Source of the DNA: Neisseria mucosa
GTDB taxonomy: Bacteria; Pseudomonadota; Gammaproteobacteria; Burkholderiales; Neisseriaceae
Assembly (NCBI RefSeq): GCF_003044445.1
Contig: NZ_POWX01000001.1
Location: 62,001-126,000, forward strand
Length of the DNA: 64,000 bases
Direction: 5' to 3'
Shown: piece by piece, positions 1 to 9,402 of the stretch
How positions within the stretch are numbered: the stretch's first letter is position 1
How the letters are laid out: each line of letters opens with the position of its first letter
Made by a program: the position numbers and the translations under genes
The notes under the pieces: model-generated
What the model saw: the letters and a program-made list of their open reading frames with translations, nothing else
What the model was told of the DNA's origin: nothing
The model's database searches: none

Positions 1-364
1 TACGGAACTCATGAAGGGGAAGATAGGGCGGGATGTATTTTAATTACTTGCATTGTAAAGCTTATCAAGGTGTCGGGCAATTTTCAGACGACCTTATCAA
101 GAAAACGTCTGTAAAGAAGCGTGAAAATCATGTGTTTGGCAGGAATTTTAAGACCATTGGAATGGTTAAGGCGTGAATCTTACAACCTGCTGTCTTCATT
201 TTAGAACGGGGCAAGTTACAGAACTTAATAATCCTAAACATAACGATTTTCGCCGGCGGGGGAAGTTTTAAATTTATGGCAAGATTTTGTAGGCAAAGAC
301 ACAACATTCTACAAACAAAACTTACATTTCAAATAATTTTGTGAAAACCATTCCATCAAAAACA
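1..364. other. Intergenic stretch, no gene seen
   Basis: No convincing reading frame is present. The only recognisable element is one unpaired DUS in the tttcagacgacct orientation at about 82-94. The short frames here lack ribosome binding sites and recognisable products. Confidence 0.6.
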
Positions 365-411
365 AACCGGCCTGCCTGCAAAACAAAGCTTGTTTCACAG
401 ACAGGCCGGTT
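365..411 (-). terminator. Terminator of the Csp-like gene
   Basis: A near-perfect 13-bp stem (AACCGGCCTGCCT pairing with AGACAGGCCGGTT) is followed on the minus strand by a T-rich tract. It lies just past the stop codon at 426. Confidence 0.75.
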
Positions 412-425
412 ATTTACCGCGTCAA

Positions 426-881
426 TTAAGCAGCGATTTTTTCGCACTCTTTGGTGCAGGCAAGGCAGGATTCATAGCATTGTTTGCATTCTGCGTGGTG
501 GCCTGCGTGTTGTTTGCACGCGGCGGCACATTGTTTGCACGCTTCAACGCAGACTTTTGCCAAAGAAGGAGTCAGCGGAGAGTTTTGGGCGGCAAGGTTT
601 TGCAGCGCGCCGCACAATGCCAACATTTGGTTGACGCCTGTTGCGCAGTCTTTCATTGAAGTATCGCCTTGGCTCAGCAGTCGGATGCAGTGTGCCAAGC
701 AGATTTGACCTGCTTCAACACAGTGGGCAGCCGCTTTTCTGGCTGCTTCATAGGTTTGGGACGCCGCAGCAGGAGCAGCGTGAGAATGGCCTTTATGGTC
801 ATGATTTCCGTGAGCGCGGGCGAATGAGGCGGCGGCTGCCAAAGAAACGGCTGTACCACCTAGGAATTGACGACGGTTCAT
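426..881 (-). CDS. Tat-exported four-helix copper-storage protein (Csp family)
   Basis: The 151-residue protein begins MNRRQFLGG, a twin-arginine signal, followed by a His-rich stretch (about residues 25-35). The mature part has 14 cysteines, many spaced CxxxC or CxxC along helices (for example 54/61/65, 111/115/118/122, 132/135/139/142/146). This is the pattern of Csp1-type proteins, which hold many Cu(I) ions inside a four-helix bundle. The Tat signal implies export already folded to the periplasm. An AAGGAAA ribosome site precedes the start. The gene is monocistronic, downstream of ftsZ but beyond its terminator. Family assignment is firm from the Cys pattern; the metal in vivo is inferred. 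Confidence 0.85.
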   Translation of the reverse strand: MNRRQFLGGTAVSLAAAASFARAHGNHDHKGHSHAAPAAASQTYEAARKAAAHCVEAGQICLAHCIRLLSQGDTSMKDCATGVNQMLALCGALQNLAAQNSPLTPSLAKVCVEACKQCAAACKQHAGHHAECKQCYESCLACTKECEKIAA

Positions 882-1124
882 ACTGTATTTCCTTATATAA
901 TCATTGATATGCAGTTAAACATAACGAATCGCTAAAATCGAAGACAGCGGCTCTCTGCGCATCATTGATGTCGTCTGAAATCAGCCGCTTATTCAGATTT
1001 TGAGCGGTTACACTACACTTGCCGGCGCAATCCTATCATTCAGCTGTTCGGCAGACAATAGGTCGAAAGTCGAGAATCTACTTAATGAAGTATAAAAAGG
1101 CAAAGCCTCCAATATTCCAAACTA

Positions 1125-1159
1125 TAAAAAAACCTGCCAACGATGTGGCAGGCTTTTTT
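1125..1159 (-). terminator. Terminator after ftsZ
   Basis: A CCTGCCA/TGGCAGG stem is followed by seven T on the minus strand, 12 nt past the ftsZ stop. It marks the end of the dcw transcript. Confidence 0.8.
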
Positions 1160-1170
1160 AACAGAATGAA

Positions 1171-2364
1171 TTATTTGTCCGAATTATTTTGACGACGCAA
1201 AATAGCCGGAATTTCAAAATCGTCTAAAACAGATTGGTTACTGAAATCCGCGGCAGTCAAATTCATTGAGCGGATACCTCTGTTGGTACGAACCAAGCCA
1301 TCCACATTACCAGCTTGCGCAGACTGAGCGGCTTCGGTATTTCCGCTAACCAATTTTTGTGTACGGACTGCCGCACGCATTTGGTTTTCGCTGCCGTTTT
1401 CTTTCAGACCGGTCGCAATAATGGTTACGCGGATAGCGTCTTCGCCCATATTGTCATCTTCGGCAGTACCGTACTTGCATTCAGCTTCAGGATGTGCATT
1501 CTCGTTAACCACTTTCATGATTTCACGATATTCGGACATTTTCAAGCAATCCGGAGCGGTAGTGATATTCACCAATACACCGCGCGCGCCATCCAAAGTC
1601 ACATTATCCAACAAAGGGCTGGAAATCGCTTGTTCGGTTGCCAAACGGGCGCGGTCAATGCCTTGAGCAAAACCGGAACCCATCATCGCGATACCTTTGA
1701 TGCCCATTACGTTTTTAACGTCGGCGAAGTCAAGGTTGATGAAACCGGGACGGGTAACCACTTCGGAAATACCGGCTACAGCATCGCGCAGGACGTTGTC
1801 CGCTGCACGGAACGCTTCACGCATGGTCACGTCTTCGCCCAATGCAGTCATCAATTTGTCGTTCGGGATGATAATCAATGAATCGACTTGACCTTTGAGC
1901 TGCTCTAAACCTTCTTGGGCAATGTGCACGCGTTTGCCTTCGTAGCCGAAGGGACGGGTAACAACCGCAACGGTCAGAATACCCATTTCTTTGGCAATCT
2001 CGGCAACCACAGGAGCCGCACCGGTACCGGTACCGCCACCCATACCGGTAGTGATGAACAACATATTCGCGCCGCGGATAGCATCTTCAATGGCTTCGCG
2101 ATCTTCTTGTGCAGCAGCACGACCGATTTCAGGATTGGCACCCGCGCCCAAACCACGGGTAAGATTAGTACCCAATTGGATGCGTTTTGCCGCATTATTT
2201 TTACCTAAAGATTGCGCATCAGTATTGGCACTAATAAATTCAACACCTTGGATGATGTTGGCAATCATGTTGTTAATAGCATTGCAACCGCCGCCACCCA
2301 AACCGATTACTTTAATGACCGCAGGGCTTGCGGCTGATTCAGCTACGTCGTAAACAAATTCCAT
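1171..2364 (-). CDS. ftsZ: Cell division GTPase FtsZ
   Basis: FtsZ is the tubulin-like GTPase that polymerises into the Z ring at midcell. The 397-residue product shows the nucleotide-binding GGGGCN loop near residue 23, the tubulin signature GGGTGTG at 109-115, and the T7-loop region further on. A short variable linker leads to the conserved C-terminal peptide DDFEIPAILRRQ, which binds FtsA and other partners. It is the last gene of the dcw cluster, separated from ftsA by 224 nt, so it may have its own promoter there. Length and motifs are ordinary for the family. Confidence 0.98.
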   Translation of the reverse strand: MEFVYDVAESAASPAVIKVIGLGGGGCNAINNMIANIIQGVEFISANTDAQSLGKNNAAKRIQLGTNLTRGLGAGANPEIGRAAAQEDREAIEDAIRGANMLFITTGMGGGTGTGAAPVVAEIAKEMGILTVAVVTRPFGYEGKRVHIAQEGLEQLKGQVDSLIIIPNDKLMTALGEDVTMREAFRAADNVLRDAVAGISEVVTRPGFINLDFADVKNVMGIKGIAMMGSGFAQGIDRARLATEQAISSPLLDNVTLDGARGVLVNITTAPDCLKMSEYREIMKVVNENAHPEAECKYGTAEDDNMGEDAIRVTIIATGLKENGSENQMRAAVRTQKLVSGNTEAAQSAQAGNVDGLVRTNRGIRSMNLTAADFSNQSVLDDFEIPAILRRQNNSDK

Positions 2365-2588
2365 TCAAATGACTCCTGCGCGCCCTGCATCGAGGACGGT
2401 CCAAAAATTAGATATTATCCGTATTATATAAGAAGTCTTCAGACACTGGCAAAATACTTCTTATTCATTCACCATTACCGTTATTTTTTTACTACATTTT
2501 TTAACGAAAGCATACAGGTTCTTAATTGTTGCAAGTAGTTTCATTCCGACAACGACTCATTTTCCCTGTAAGCAAAGTAACGGAACAA

Positions 2589-3833
2589 TCAGAAATTGTC
2601 TTTAACGAATTTCATCAGTTTTGCCCACAGACTGATTTTTTCAGTCTGATCATGAACCACAATCGCACCAGTCACCGGCGCGCCGTCTTCCTCGCCTCTT
2701 GCCGCCTGCAAAAGACCGATAGCGGTTGAGTAGCGCGGATTGCGGATGCGTTCGGATACGCCGCCCATTTCTTGAGGTACGCCGATGCGTGCAGGCAGAC
2801 CGAACACTTCTTCGGCAAGCTCAACAATACCGGTCAGCATAGATGCGCCGCCGGTCAGAACGATACCTGACGTGAGGACTTCTTCAGGGAAGCCGGAACG
2901 GCGCAATTCGTTAAGGGTCAACTCCAAAATCTCTTCAACGCGCGGACCGATGACGCTTGCCAAAACACGGCGTGAAATCTGACGGGGCTGGCGGTCGCCG
3001 ACGCTGGGAACTTCGACCATTTCGTCCAAGCCTTCCATATCGGGAATCGCCACGCCGTAGTGGATTTTGATGTATTCGGCAGCGCTGTGCGGGGTGCGCA
3101 GTGCTTGTGCCAAGTCTTTGGTAATCAAATCGCCCGCCACGGGAATAACGGCAGTATGGCGGATGGCGCCGTTGGTATAAACGGCAATATCGGTCGTACC
3201 CCCACCGATGTCGATGACGCACACGCCCAAATCTTTTTCGTCTTCAGTCAAAACAGCCTGACCGCTCGCCAAGGGCTGAAGCATGATTTGATCCATCTGC
3301 AAACCGCAACGATGGATACATTTTTGGATGTTTTGCAGGGCGGTATTGGCGCCGGTAATAATATGTACACGGGTATCGAGACGGACGCCACTCATGCCGA
3401 TAGGCTCTTTGACACCGGGCTGGTTGTCGATAATGTACTCTTGTACCACGGTATGCAGGATATTGTGATCCGGCGGGATATTGATGGCTTTGGCGGTTTC
3501 GATGGCGCGATCGATATCGGCTTGCGAAACTTCGCCGTCTTTGATTTTGACAACCCCTTGCGAATTCAAGCTGCGGATATGGTTACCTGCGATACCGGTC
3601 GTAACGTGGCTGATTTTGGTATCCGCCATCAATTCGGCTTCATTGACTGCCTGCTGAATGGCTTGGGCCGTCGCGTCAATGTTGGTTACCATACCTGCTT
3701 TAAGGCCGCGAGACGGTGCCTGTCCGAGTCCGACGATGTGGATTTCGTTGTCGTCTTGTACTTCGCCAATCAGGGCGATGACTTTGGATGTGCCGATATC
3801 GAGGGCACTGATATATTTACCTTGTTGTTCCAT
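2589..3833 (-). CDS. ftsA: Cell division protein FtsA
   Basis: FtsA is an actin-like ATPase that tethers FtsZ filaments to the membrane and helps recruit the septal machinery. The 414-residue sequence has the first phosphate loop (ALDIGTSK near residue 11), a second (DIGGGTTD near 210) and the adenosine-motif glycine cluster LTGGAS near 320. The C-terminus ends in an amphipathic helix (about LWAKLMKFVKDNF) that is the membrane anchor. It lies 80 nt downstream of ftsQ. All features are typical. Confidence 0.97.
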   Translation of the reverse strand: MEQQGKYISALDIGTSKVIALIGEVQDDNEIHIVGLGQAPSRGLKAGMVTNIDATAQAIQQAVNEAELMADTKISHVTTGIAGNHIRSLNSQGVVKIKDGEVSQADIDRAIETAKAINIPPDHNILHTVVQEYIIDNQPGVKEPIGMSGVRLDTRVHIITGANTALQNIQKCIHRCGLQMDQIMLQPLASGQAVLTEDEKDLGVCVIDIGGGTTDIAVYTNGAIRHTAVIPVAGDLITKDLAQALRTPHSAAEYIKIHYGVAIPDMEGLDEMVEVPSVGDRQPRQISRRVLASVIGPRVEEILELTLNELRRSGFPEEVLTSGIVLTGGASMLTGIVELAEEVFGLPARIGVPQEMGGVSERIRNPRYSTAIGLLQAARGEEDGAPVTGAIVVHDQTEKISLWAKLMKFVKDNF

Positions 3834-3913
3834 TATATTTGCTCGTTATTTCGCTGGAGTTATAACTATTTGTCTGTATTGGCAATAGTTTGCTTCACGC
3901 CATTTGCTTGGCT

Positions 3914-4639
3914 TTAGTCGTCTGAAACATTTTCAGACGGCGTCTCTGATGTGTAACGCACGGAAAATCCGTCTTTATACCGCATATCAACGTAGGATAA
4001 CCGATTTTGATTTTTACGCAACAGCGTCGGCCAAATTTCGGCGAAAAGTTGTAAGCGTTTGATTTCGTTTTCCCTTCCCAGCCTGACGGTAATCCCGTTG
4101 TCCAAGACCACCAACCAGGCGGAGCGCGGCGTATAAATCAGTTCTTTAATCGCCAGATTTTGCCGGCGGAGGATGTCGGAAAATTCTTCGTAGTGTTTGA
4201 CCATGTCTTTGCCCGTACCCGGCTGTCCTTCAAAGATTGGCAGCTTGGCTTTGAGCTGGGCGTCAAACACATTGCCTTTGGAATCGACCAAACCGCCGCT
4301 GCGCCAATGCGCGACAGGCACGCGCTCGGTCAAATGGATTTCGACAGTATCGGGAAAGCGGCGGCGCACCATGGCGGAATCCACCCACGGCAGCTTTTGA
4401 AAGGCTGCCTGAATACCGTCCAAATCGGCACGGAAAATATTGCTGTGCGTGTGCTGTTGAGCGGCGCGCTGAAGTGCTTTCCCGTCCGAATAGGTCAGCT
4501 TGCCCTGTATAGACACTTGTTTGACGGGAAAATGATTGGAGTTGTATAGCCAGGCTATGCAGGTGCCGATGAGCAGCAATGCCATCAGCAGCAATAGCCA
4601 GCGGGTCAGCCGACCCAGTGCGCTTGCGTCATCCCACAT
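3914..4639 (-). CDS. ftsQ: Cell division protein FtsQ
   Basis: FtsQ is a bitopic inner-membrane scaffold that, with FtsB and FtsL, links early and late divisome proteins. The 241-residue product has a short cytoplasmic N-terminus, one membrane helix at about 13-32, a POTRA domain (about 36-105, including the segment leading to LPWVDSAMVRRRFPDTVEI) and a beta domain after it. The start overlaps the end of ddlB by 11 nt, so the two are probably translationally coupled. A meningococcal-core GCCGTCTGAA sits at the very 3' end of the gene. Confidence 0.96.
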   Translation of the reverse strand: MWDDASALGRLTRWLLLLMALLLIGTCIAWLYNSNHFPVKQVSIQGKLTYSDGKALQRAAQQHTHSNIFRADLDGIQAAFQKLPWVDSAMVRRRFPDTVEIHLTERVPVAHWRSGGLVDSKGNVFDAQLKAKLPIFEGQPGTGKDMVKHYEEFSDILRRQNLAIKELIYTPRSAWLVVLDNGITVRLGRENEIKRLQLFAEIWPTLLRKNQNRLSYVDMRYKDGFSVRYTSETPSENVSDD

Positions 4640-5543
4640 GTGCGGTTTTCAGAATTTCAATGCATAAATCGGCAAAATCCACGCCGGTATGGGCGGCGGA
4701 TTTCGGTACTAAACTGTGGCTCGTCATGCCGGGCAGTGTGTTGATTTCCAAAAGGTAAAGTTTACCGTCGGTATCCTTGAGGAAATCGACGCGCACGCAG
4801 CCCTCTGCCCCGATTGCCTGCGCCCCGCGGACTGCCAGGGAACGCATCAGGTTTTCTTCAGCCTCGCTCAAGTCTTCGGACGGACATTGATAAACAGTGT
4901 CGTCGCGGTTGTATTTGGCTTCGTAGTCGTAAAACTCGGTCGCGGGGATGATGTGTATGCTGGGCAGGCCTTTGCCGTTCAATACGGGGCAGGAATATTC
5001 GCCGCCGCCGATAAATCGCTCGGCAATGATTTCGCCTTGAAGGTGTTTCAATTCTTCGTAAACGCTTTTCAGACGACCTTTTTCTTTCACTTTCACAACA
5101 CCGACGCTGCTGCCTTCGGCTGCCGGTTTAACGAACATGGGCAAGCCGAGTTGTTGTTCGACGGCATCGAAATCGGAATCTTCGTGCAAAACGGCAAACT
5201 CGGGAACGGGCAGCCCCAAAGCTTGCCAAATCAGTTTGCAGCGGTATTTGTCCATGCCGATGGCTGAAGCGGCGACACCGCTGCCGGTATAAGGAATGCC
5301 CAACAATTCCAACGCGCCCTGAACGGCACCGTCTTCGCCGTAAGTACCGTGGAGGATATTGAAAGCAGTTTGGAAACCTTGGGTTTTCAATTCCGCCAAG
5401 GGCGTTTCTTTAGGATCGAAGGCGTGTGCGTCTATACCTTTGCTTTTTAAGGCATTCAAAATGGCGGCACCGCTATCCAGCGAAATTTCGCGTTCGCTGG
5501 AAAAGCCGCCCATCAATACGGCTACTTTGCCAAAATTCTGCAT
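4629..5543 (-). CDS. ddlB: D-alanine--D-alanine ligase
   Basis: This ATP-grasp enzyme joins two D-alanines to make the dipeptide that MurF adds to the peptidoglycan precursor. The 304-residue sequence has the N-terminal GGFSSEREISL loop, the ATP-grasp core (EGSSVGVVKV, about 145-155) and the metal and substrate site near the C-terminus (EINTLPGMTSHSL). It overlaps ftsQ and lies 150 nt downstream of murC, across a DUS hairpin. An in-frame DUS (encoding GRLK) occurs inside it. Function is clear from sequence and dcw location. Confidence 0.97.
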   Translation of the reverse strand: MQNFGKVAVLMGGFSSEREISLDSGAAILNALKSKGIDAHAFDPKETPLAELKTQGFQTAFNILHGTYGEDGAVQGALELLGIPYTGSGVAASAIGMDKYRCKLIWQALGLPVPEFAVLHEDSDFDAVEQQLGLPMFVKPAAEGSSVGVVKVKEKGRLKSVYEELKHLQGEIIAERFIGGGEYSCPVLNGKGLPSIHIIPATEFYDYEAKYNRDDTVYQCPSEDLSEAEENLMRSLAVRGAQAIGAEGCVRVDFLKDTDGKLYLLEINTLPGMTSHSLVPKSAAHTGVDFADLCIEILKTAHVG

Positions 5544-5581
5544 TGTTTTTGTTCTTTCTTGATTACTTCATTTTTTGATAC

Positions 5582-5619
5582 AGGTCGTCTGAAAACGAAT
5601 CGGGTTTTCAGACGACCTT
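5582..5619 (-). terminator. Paired DUS hairpin between murC and ddlB
   Basis: Two 13-nt AGGTCGTCTGAAA copies in inverted orientation flank about 12 nt and can fold as a strong hairpin. It lies inside the dcw gene series, so it may act as a partial terminator or only as an uptake signal. Confidence 0.6.
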
Positions 5620-5693
5620 AATCTTGCTTCCCCACCCGATGGAACATCGCTTCATCGGGCGGCTATCTCGGCATCACGATAAAAATTTCCGCC

Positions 5694-7103
5694 TCAGGCT
5701 TTTTTCGACAACTCCAGCATCGCGGCAGGTACACGGTTGATGCTGCCTGCGCCCATATTCAACACGATGTCGCCGTCCTGTAAAACGTTCAACAGCATTT
5801 CGGGCAAGTCGGCGACGTTTTCGCAGTAAATCGGCTCGAGTTTGCCCAATACGCGGATGGCGCGGGCAAGGGCGCGGGAGTCGGCGGCAGCAATAGGCTC
5901 TTCACCGGCGGCATAAACTTCAGTCAACACCAGCGCGTCAACAGTATTGAGGACTTTGGTGAAGTCTTCGAACAAATCGCGTGTGCGGGTATATCGGTGC
6001 GGCTGGAAGGCGAGCACCAAACGTTTTTCCGGATACGCGCCGCGTGCGGCGGAGAGGGTTGCTGCCATTTCGACGGGATGGTGCCCGTAGTCGTCCACCA
6101 ACAGCGCGGTTCCGCCGTTGGGCAGCTTGATGTCGCCGTATTTTTGGAAGCGGCGGCCGACGCCTTCGAAACCGAGCAAGCCGCGCTGAATCGCTTCGAC
6201 GGATGCGCCGACTTCCAGCGCCACGCCGATGGCTGCCAAAGCATTGAGGACGTTGTGTCTGCCGGGCATGTTCAACACGACTTCAAACGGCGCCTGCTCA
6301 TGTCCTTTCATTTGGACATGAACGGTAAACTTCATTTGCGCACCGACGCTTTCGATGTCGGTCGCGTAAATATCGGCGGCATCGTCCAAGCCGTAAGTGG
6401 CGTAGGGTTTGCTCACTTTGGGTAAAATCGCGCGGACGTGTTCGCTGTCGATACACAAAAACGCTTTGCCGTAGAACGGCATACGGTGGATAAAATCGAC
6501 AAACGCCTGATGCAGTTTTTCGACGCTGTGTCCGTAGGTGTCCATGTGGTCTTCGTCGATATTGGTGACGACGGACATAATCGGAGTCAGATGCAGGAAG
6601 GACGCATCGGACTCGTCGGCTTCGGCGACGATATATTCGCCTTTGCCCAAGCGGGCGTTGGTACCTGCGGCATTGAGTTTGCCGCCGATAACGAAAGTGG
6701 GGTCGAGACCTGCCGCGCCGAGGATAGAGGCGGTCAGACTGGTGGTCGTGGTTTTGCCATGCGTACCGGCAATGGCGATGCCGTCACGGAAGCGCATTAG
6801 TTCCGCCAGCATCAGGGCGCGCGGAATGACGGGGATTTGCTGCTCCAGCGCAGCGACGACTTCGGGATTGTCTTTTTTGACGGCGGTAGAGGTAACGACG
6901 ACATCCGCGCCGTTGACGTGTTCGGCGGTATGACCGGGATAAACTTGAATACCCAAGCTGCTCAAATGCTCGGTCACCGCATTTCGCGCCTGATCCGAAC
7001 CGGAAACTTTAAAGCCCAAATTGTGTAAGACTTCGGCGATACCGCTCATGCCGACGCCGCCGATACCGACAAAATGGATGTTGGTGACTCGATTTTTCAT
7101 CAT
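5694..7103 (-). CDS. murC: UDP-N-acetylmuramate--L-alanine ligase
   Basis: MurC adds L-alanine to UDP-MurNAc, the first amino acid of the stem peptide, in the cytoplasm. The 469-residue protein has the N-terminal Rossmann motif (GIGGVGMSG, 13-21), the Mur-ligase ATP loop GTHGKTTT at 113-120, a central domain with DEDHMDTYG and a C-terminal domain containing DDYGHHP. Two adjacent ATG codons (7103 and 7100) are possible starts; GGAACG lies upstream. It is separated from the preceding methyltransferase gene by 266 nt containing a DUS hairpin. Confidence 0.97.
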   Translation of the reverse strand: MMKNRVTNIHFVGIGGVGMSGIAEVLHNLGFKVSGSDQARNAVTEHLSSLGIQVYPGHTAEHVNGADVVVTSTAVKKDNPEVVAALEQQIPVIPRALMLAELMRFRDGIAIAGTHGKTTTTSLTASILGAAGLDPTFVIGGKLNAAGTNARLGKGEYIVAEADESDASFLHLTPIMSVVTNIDEDHMDTYGHSVEKLHQAFVDFIHRMPFYGKAFLCIDSEHVRAILPKVSKPYATYGLDDAADIYATDIESVGAQMKFTVHVQMKGHEQAPFEVVLNMPGRHNVLNALAAIGVALEVGASVEAIQRGLLGFEGVGRRFQKYGDIKLPNGGTALLVDDYGHHPVEMAATLSAARGAYPEKRLVLAFQPHRYTRTRDLFEDFTKVLNTVDALVLTEVYAAGEEPIAAADSRALARAIRVLGKLEPIYCENVADLPEMLLNVLQDGDIVLNMGAGSINRVPAAMLELSKKA

Positions 7104-7330
7104 GATGTTGCGTTCCGGTGGATTTTCGATGCGTAAAGGCGTTATTTTAAAGGGCTATCCGCTTCTGCGCCATAGTTTTCTTGTAAATTAAAGATGTTTT
7201 GGCATACAGGATTTCACATTGGTTGCAATATGGGTAAAAAAGGGGCTTCGCTTAGCGGCAAATCTTTGCTACTTTGCCCATTTTTAAACTTGATTTCAGC
7301 TACCAAAACACTAGAAAAAAACAAAACATA

Positions 7331-7361
7331 AGGTCGTCTGAAAACCATTTTCAGACGACCT
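7331..7361 (-). terminator. Paired DUS terminator after methyltransferase gene
   Basis: Two inverted AGGTCGTCTGAAA copies almost touch and form a long stem 9 nt past the stop codon at 7370. Confidence 0.65.
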
Positions 7362-7369
7362 CGTGCTTA

Positions 7370-8197
7370 TCAACTGGATGGCACTTGTATCCTCATCAAG
7401 CGCATATCCAGTTTGCGCCGTCCCCACGCGGTCGCATACAAAAGGCGCAAAAGCCACGGATAACGCGGTTTGCAGACGCTGCTCAAGCAGGCTTCTTCAA
7501 TAATTTCCACACCCGGCATCAGCCGTCGGATGTCGTCCGTTCCGCTTATCGCCCAGCAGAACTCGGGCGGTTTGTCCATTTTACCGAGCGCGTCGTGGCG
7601 TTTGCTTTGTCCGATGTAGGCTTTGGGAATGGTATCGAAGGCAAGTTGGGCGTGCGGCAGACGGCGCGCAACCTGTTTGAAAAAGTCCTGCACCTGCGCC
7701 TCTTCAAAATACATCAACACGCCTTCGATCACGAGCAACACGGGTTTGCCGTGCGCGGCGACGGTGTTCATCCACGCTTCGTCGAACATGGACGCGCCCA
7801 GATAATGATTGTCCGATTCGGGCAACAGCATGCGCCGCACTTCAATCACTTCCGGCAAATCCAAATCATACCAAGCGGTAATGCGCGGCCTGCCCAAGCG
7901 TTCGTAACGCGCATCCAGCCCTGCGCCGATTTGCACGACGACGGCATCGGGATGTTCGGCGATAAAATGCCGGGTCATATCGTCCAACAGCTTCGCCCGC
8001 CCGCAACAGCCGACCTGCGATGCTTTGACTTTGGCAAACTTGCCGAAGTCGTAGTCTATCTTGTCCAACATCCGCACGGCTTCGTCATCACGCAAAAGCG
8101 GCTGCGCCCTACCCTGTTCTACGGCCTTTGCCCACAGGGGAATCAGCATGGTACTGGACAGTGCGGAAACGGTTTCGGGAGAGATTTTTGCAGACAT
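7370..8197 (-). CDS. Class I SAM methyltransferase, LCMT/TcmP-like
   Basis: The 275-residue protein fits the leucine carboxyl methyltransferase / TcmP-type O-methyltransferase superfamily. Features are the SAM-site motif VVQIGAGLDARYERLG (about 92-107), the acidic WYDLDLPEV segment that contacts the cofactor ribose, and a late VLLVIEGVLMYFEEAQV motif. The chosen ATG at 8197 has GGAGG six nt upstream; a TTG at 8209 would add four residues but has no such site. It sits between murC and murG, where dcw clusters usually have no such gene, and is flanked by DUS hairpins. The substrate cannot be told from sequence, and a role in cell wall synthesis is not supported beyond location. Confidence 0.85.
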   Translation of the reverse strand: MSAKISPETVSALSSTMLIPLWAKAVEQGRAQPLLRDDEAVRMLDKIDYDFGKFAKVKASQVGCCGRAKLLDDMTRHFIAEHPDAVVVQIGAGLDARYERLGRPRITAWYDLDLPEVIEVRRMLLPESDNHYLGASMFDEAWMNTVAAHGKPVLLVIEGVLMYFEEAQVQDFFKQVARRLPHAQLAFDTIPKAYIGQSKRHDALGKMDKPPEFCWAISGTDDIRRLMPGVEIIEEACLSSVCKPRYPWLLRLLYATAWGRRKLDMRLMRIQVPSS

Positions 8198-8267
8198 GGC
8201 AGCCTCCAATGAGAGAAATTCCTATTTACATCATACTCCCGCACAATACGGCTGCCAAGTTGCAAAA

Positions 8268-8306
8268 AGGTCGTCTGAAACCCGTTTCTTGGTTTTCAGA
8301 CGACCT
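8268..8306 (-). terminator. Paired DUS hairpin after murG
   Basis: Inverted AGGTCGTCTGAAA copies lie 25 nt past the murG stop, preceded on the plus strand by an A run that gives a T tract on the minus strand. Confidence 0.65.
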
Positions 8307-8331
8307 CTGTTTCGCTCATCACATTATGTCA

Positions 8332-9399
8332 TCATGCCGTACACGCGATGGCGGCTTCCGCCACGTCGTCCGCGCTGTGCGGCAGCGCCAATGTGCGGGC
8401 GTTTTCCGCCCATTTGAGGCATTTTTCGCGGTTCAAACCACCGAGGATTTCAGCGAGCTTTTCCGCTGTCAACTGGGTTTGCGGCAACAGCAATCCTGCC
8501 TCCGCCTGCACCATAAAACGCGCGTTGGCGGTTTGATGGTCATCGACGGCATAAGGATACGGCACCAGCAGCGCGCCCAGCCCCGCCGCCGTCAACTCGG
8601 CAATCGTCAGCGCGCCGGCACGGCAAATCACCAAGTCGGCATCGCGGTAGGCGGACACCATGTCGGTAATAAATTCCACGCATTCGGCTTTCACGCCCAG
8701 CGCATCGTAATCCGCCTGCAAGCTGCCCAGCTTGCCCCGGCCAGATTGGTGGTACATCTGCGGGCGCGCATCGTCGGGTAGCAAAGCCAATGCTTGCGGT
8801 ACGGTTTTGTTCAAAACGTCTGCGCCCAAACTGCCGCCGACCACCAAGATTTTCAGACGACCTTCACGCCCTTGGAAGCGTTCGGCAGGCGCAGGCAGGT
8901 TGGCAATATCGGCGCGGACGGGGTTGCCGACCAAGCCGCCTTCATGGCTGAACGCTTTCGGGAAGGCGTACAACACCCGCTTCGCCCAGCGCGACAGTTG
9001 GCGGTTGGACAAACCAGCCACGGCGTTTTGCTCGTGAATCACAATCGGCACGCCGCACAGCTTCGCCGCCAAACCGCCGGGGAAAGTTACGAAGCCGCCA
9101 AAACCGATGACGCATTCGACGCGGTGTTTGCGGATAATCCGCTGCGCTTCGCGGACGGTTTTATACAAAGTAAACGGCAGCATCAGCTTGCGTTTGATGC
9201 CGTTGCCGCGCACGCCTTTAATCGCCAGCGTTTCGAGCAGGATGTCGTATTGCGGCACGATGCGCTCTTCCATCGAGCCTTCGCTGCCCAGCCAAATCAC
9301 ATGATGGCCGCGCGCACGCAATGAATCCGCCACCGCCAGCGCAGGGAAAATATGGCCGCCGGTACCGCCCGCCATCAGCATGAAAGTTTTACCGCCCAT
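8332..9399 (-). CDS. murG: UDP-GlcNAc:lipid I N-acetylglucosaminyltransferase
   Basis: MurG converts lipid I to lipid II on the inner face of the cytoplasmic membrane. The 355-residue GT28 protein has the N-terminal glycine loop GGTGGHIFPAL (11-21), the second loop GFGGFVTFPGG near 100, a third GGSLGA motif near 190, and the UDP-GlcNAc site region around DLVICRAGALTIAELTAAG near 265. It begins 3 nt after the ftsW stop, so the two are almost certainly co-transcribed. An in-frame DUS encodes GRLKIL. Confidence 0.97.
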   Translation of the reverse strand: MGGKTFMLMAGGTGGHIFPALAVADSLRARGHHVIWLGSEGSMEERIVPQYDILLETLAIKGVRGNGIKRKLMLPFTLYKTVREAQRIIRKHRVECVIGFGGFVTFPGGLAAKLCGVPIVIHEQNAVAGLSNRQLSRWAKRVLYAFPKAFSHEGGLVGNPVRADIANLPAPAERFQGREGRLKILVVGGSLGADVLNKTVPQALALLPDDARPQMYHQSGRGKLGSLQADYDALGVKAECVEFITDMVSAYRDADLVICRAGALTIAELTAAGLGALLVPYPYAVDDHQTANARFMVQAEAGLLLPQTQLTAEKLAEILGGLNREKCLKWAENARTLALPHSADDVAEAAIACTA

Positions 9400-9402
9400 G
9401 AT

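Noticed and set aside
3060..3917. Plus-strand frame opposite ftsA
   Set aside because: It is antisense to ftsA with no ribosome site or domain.
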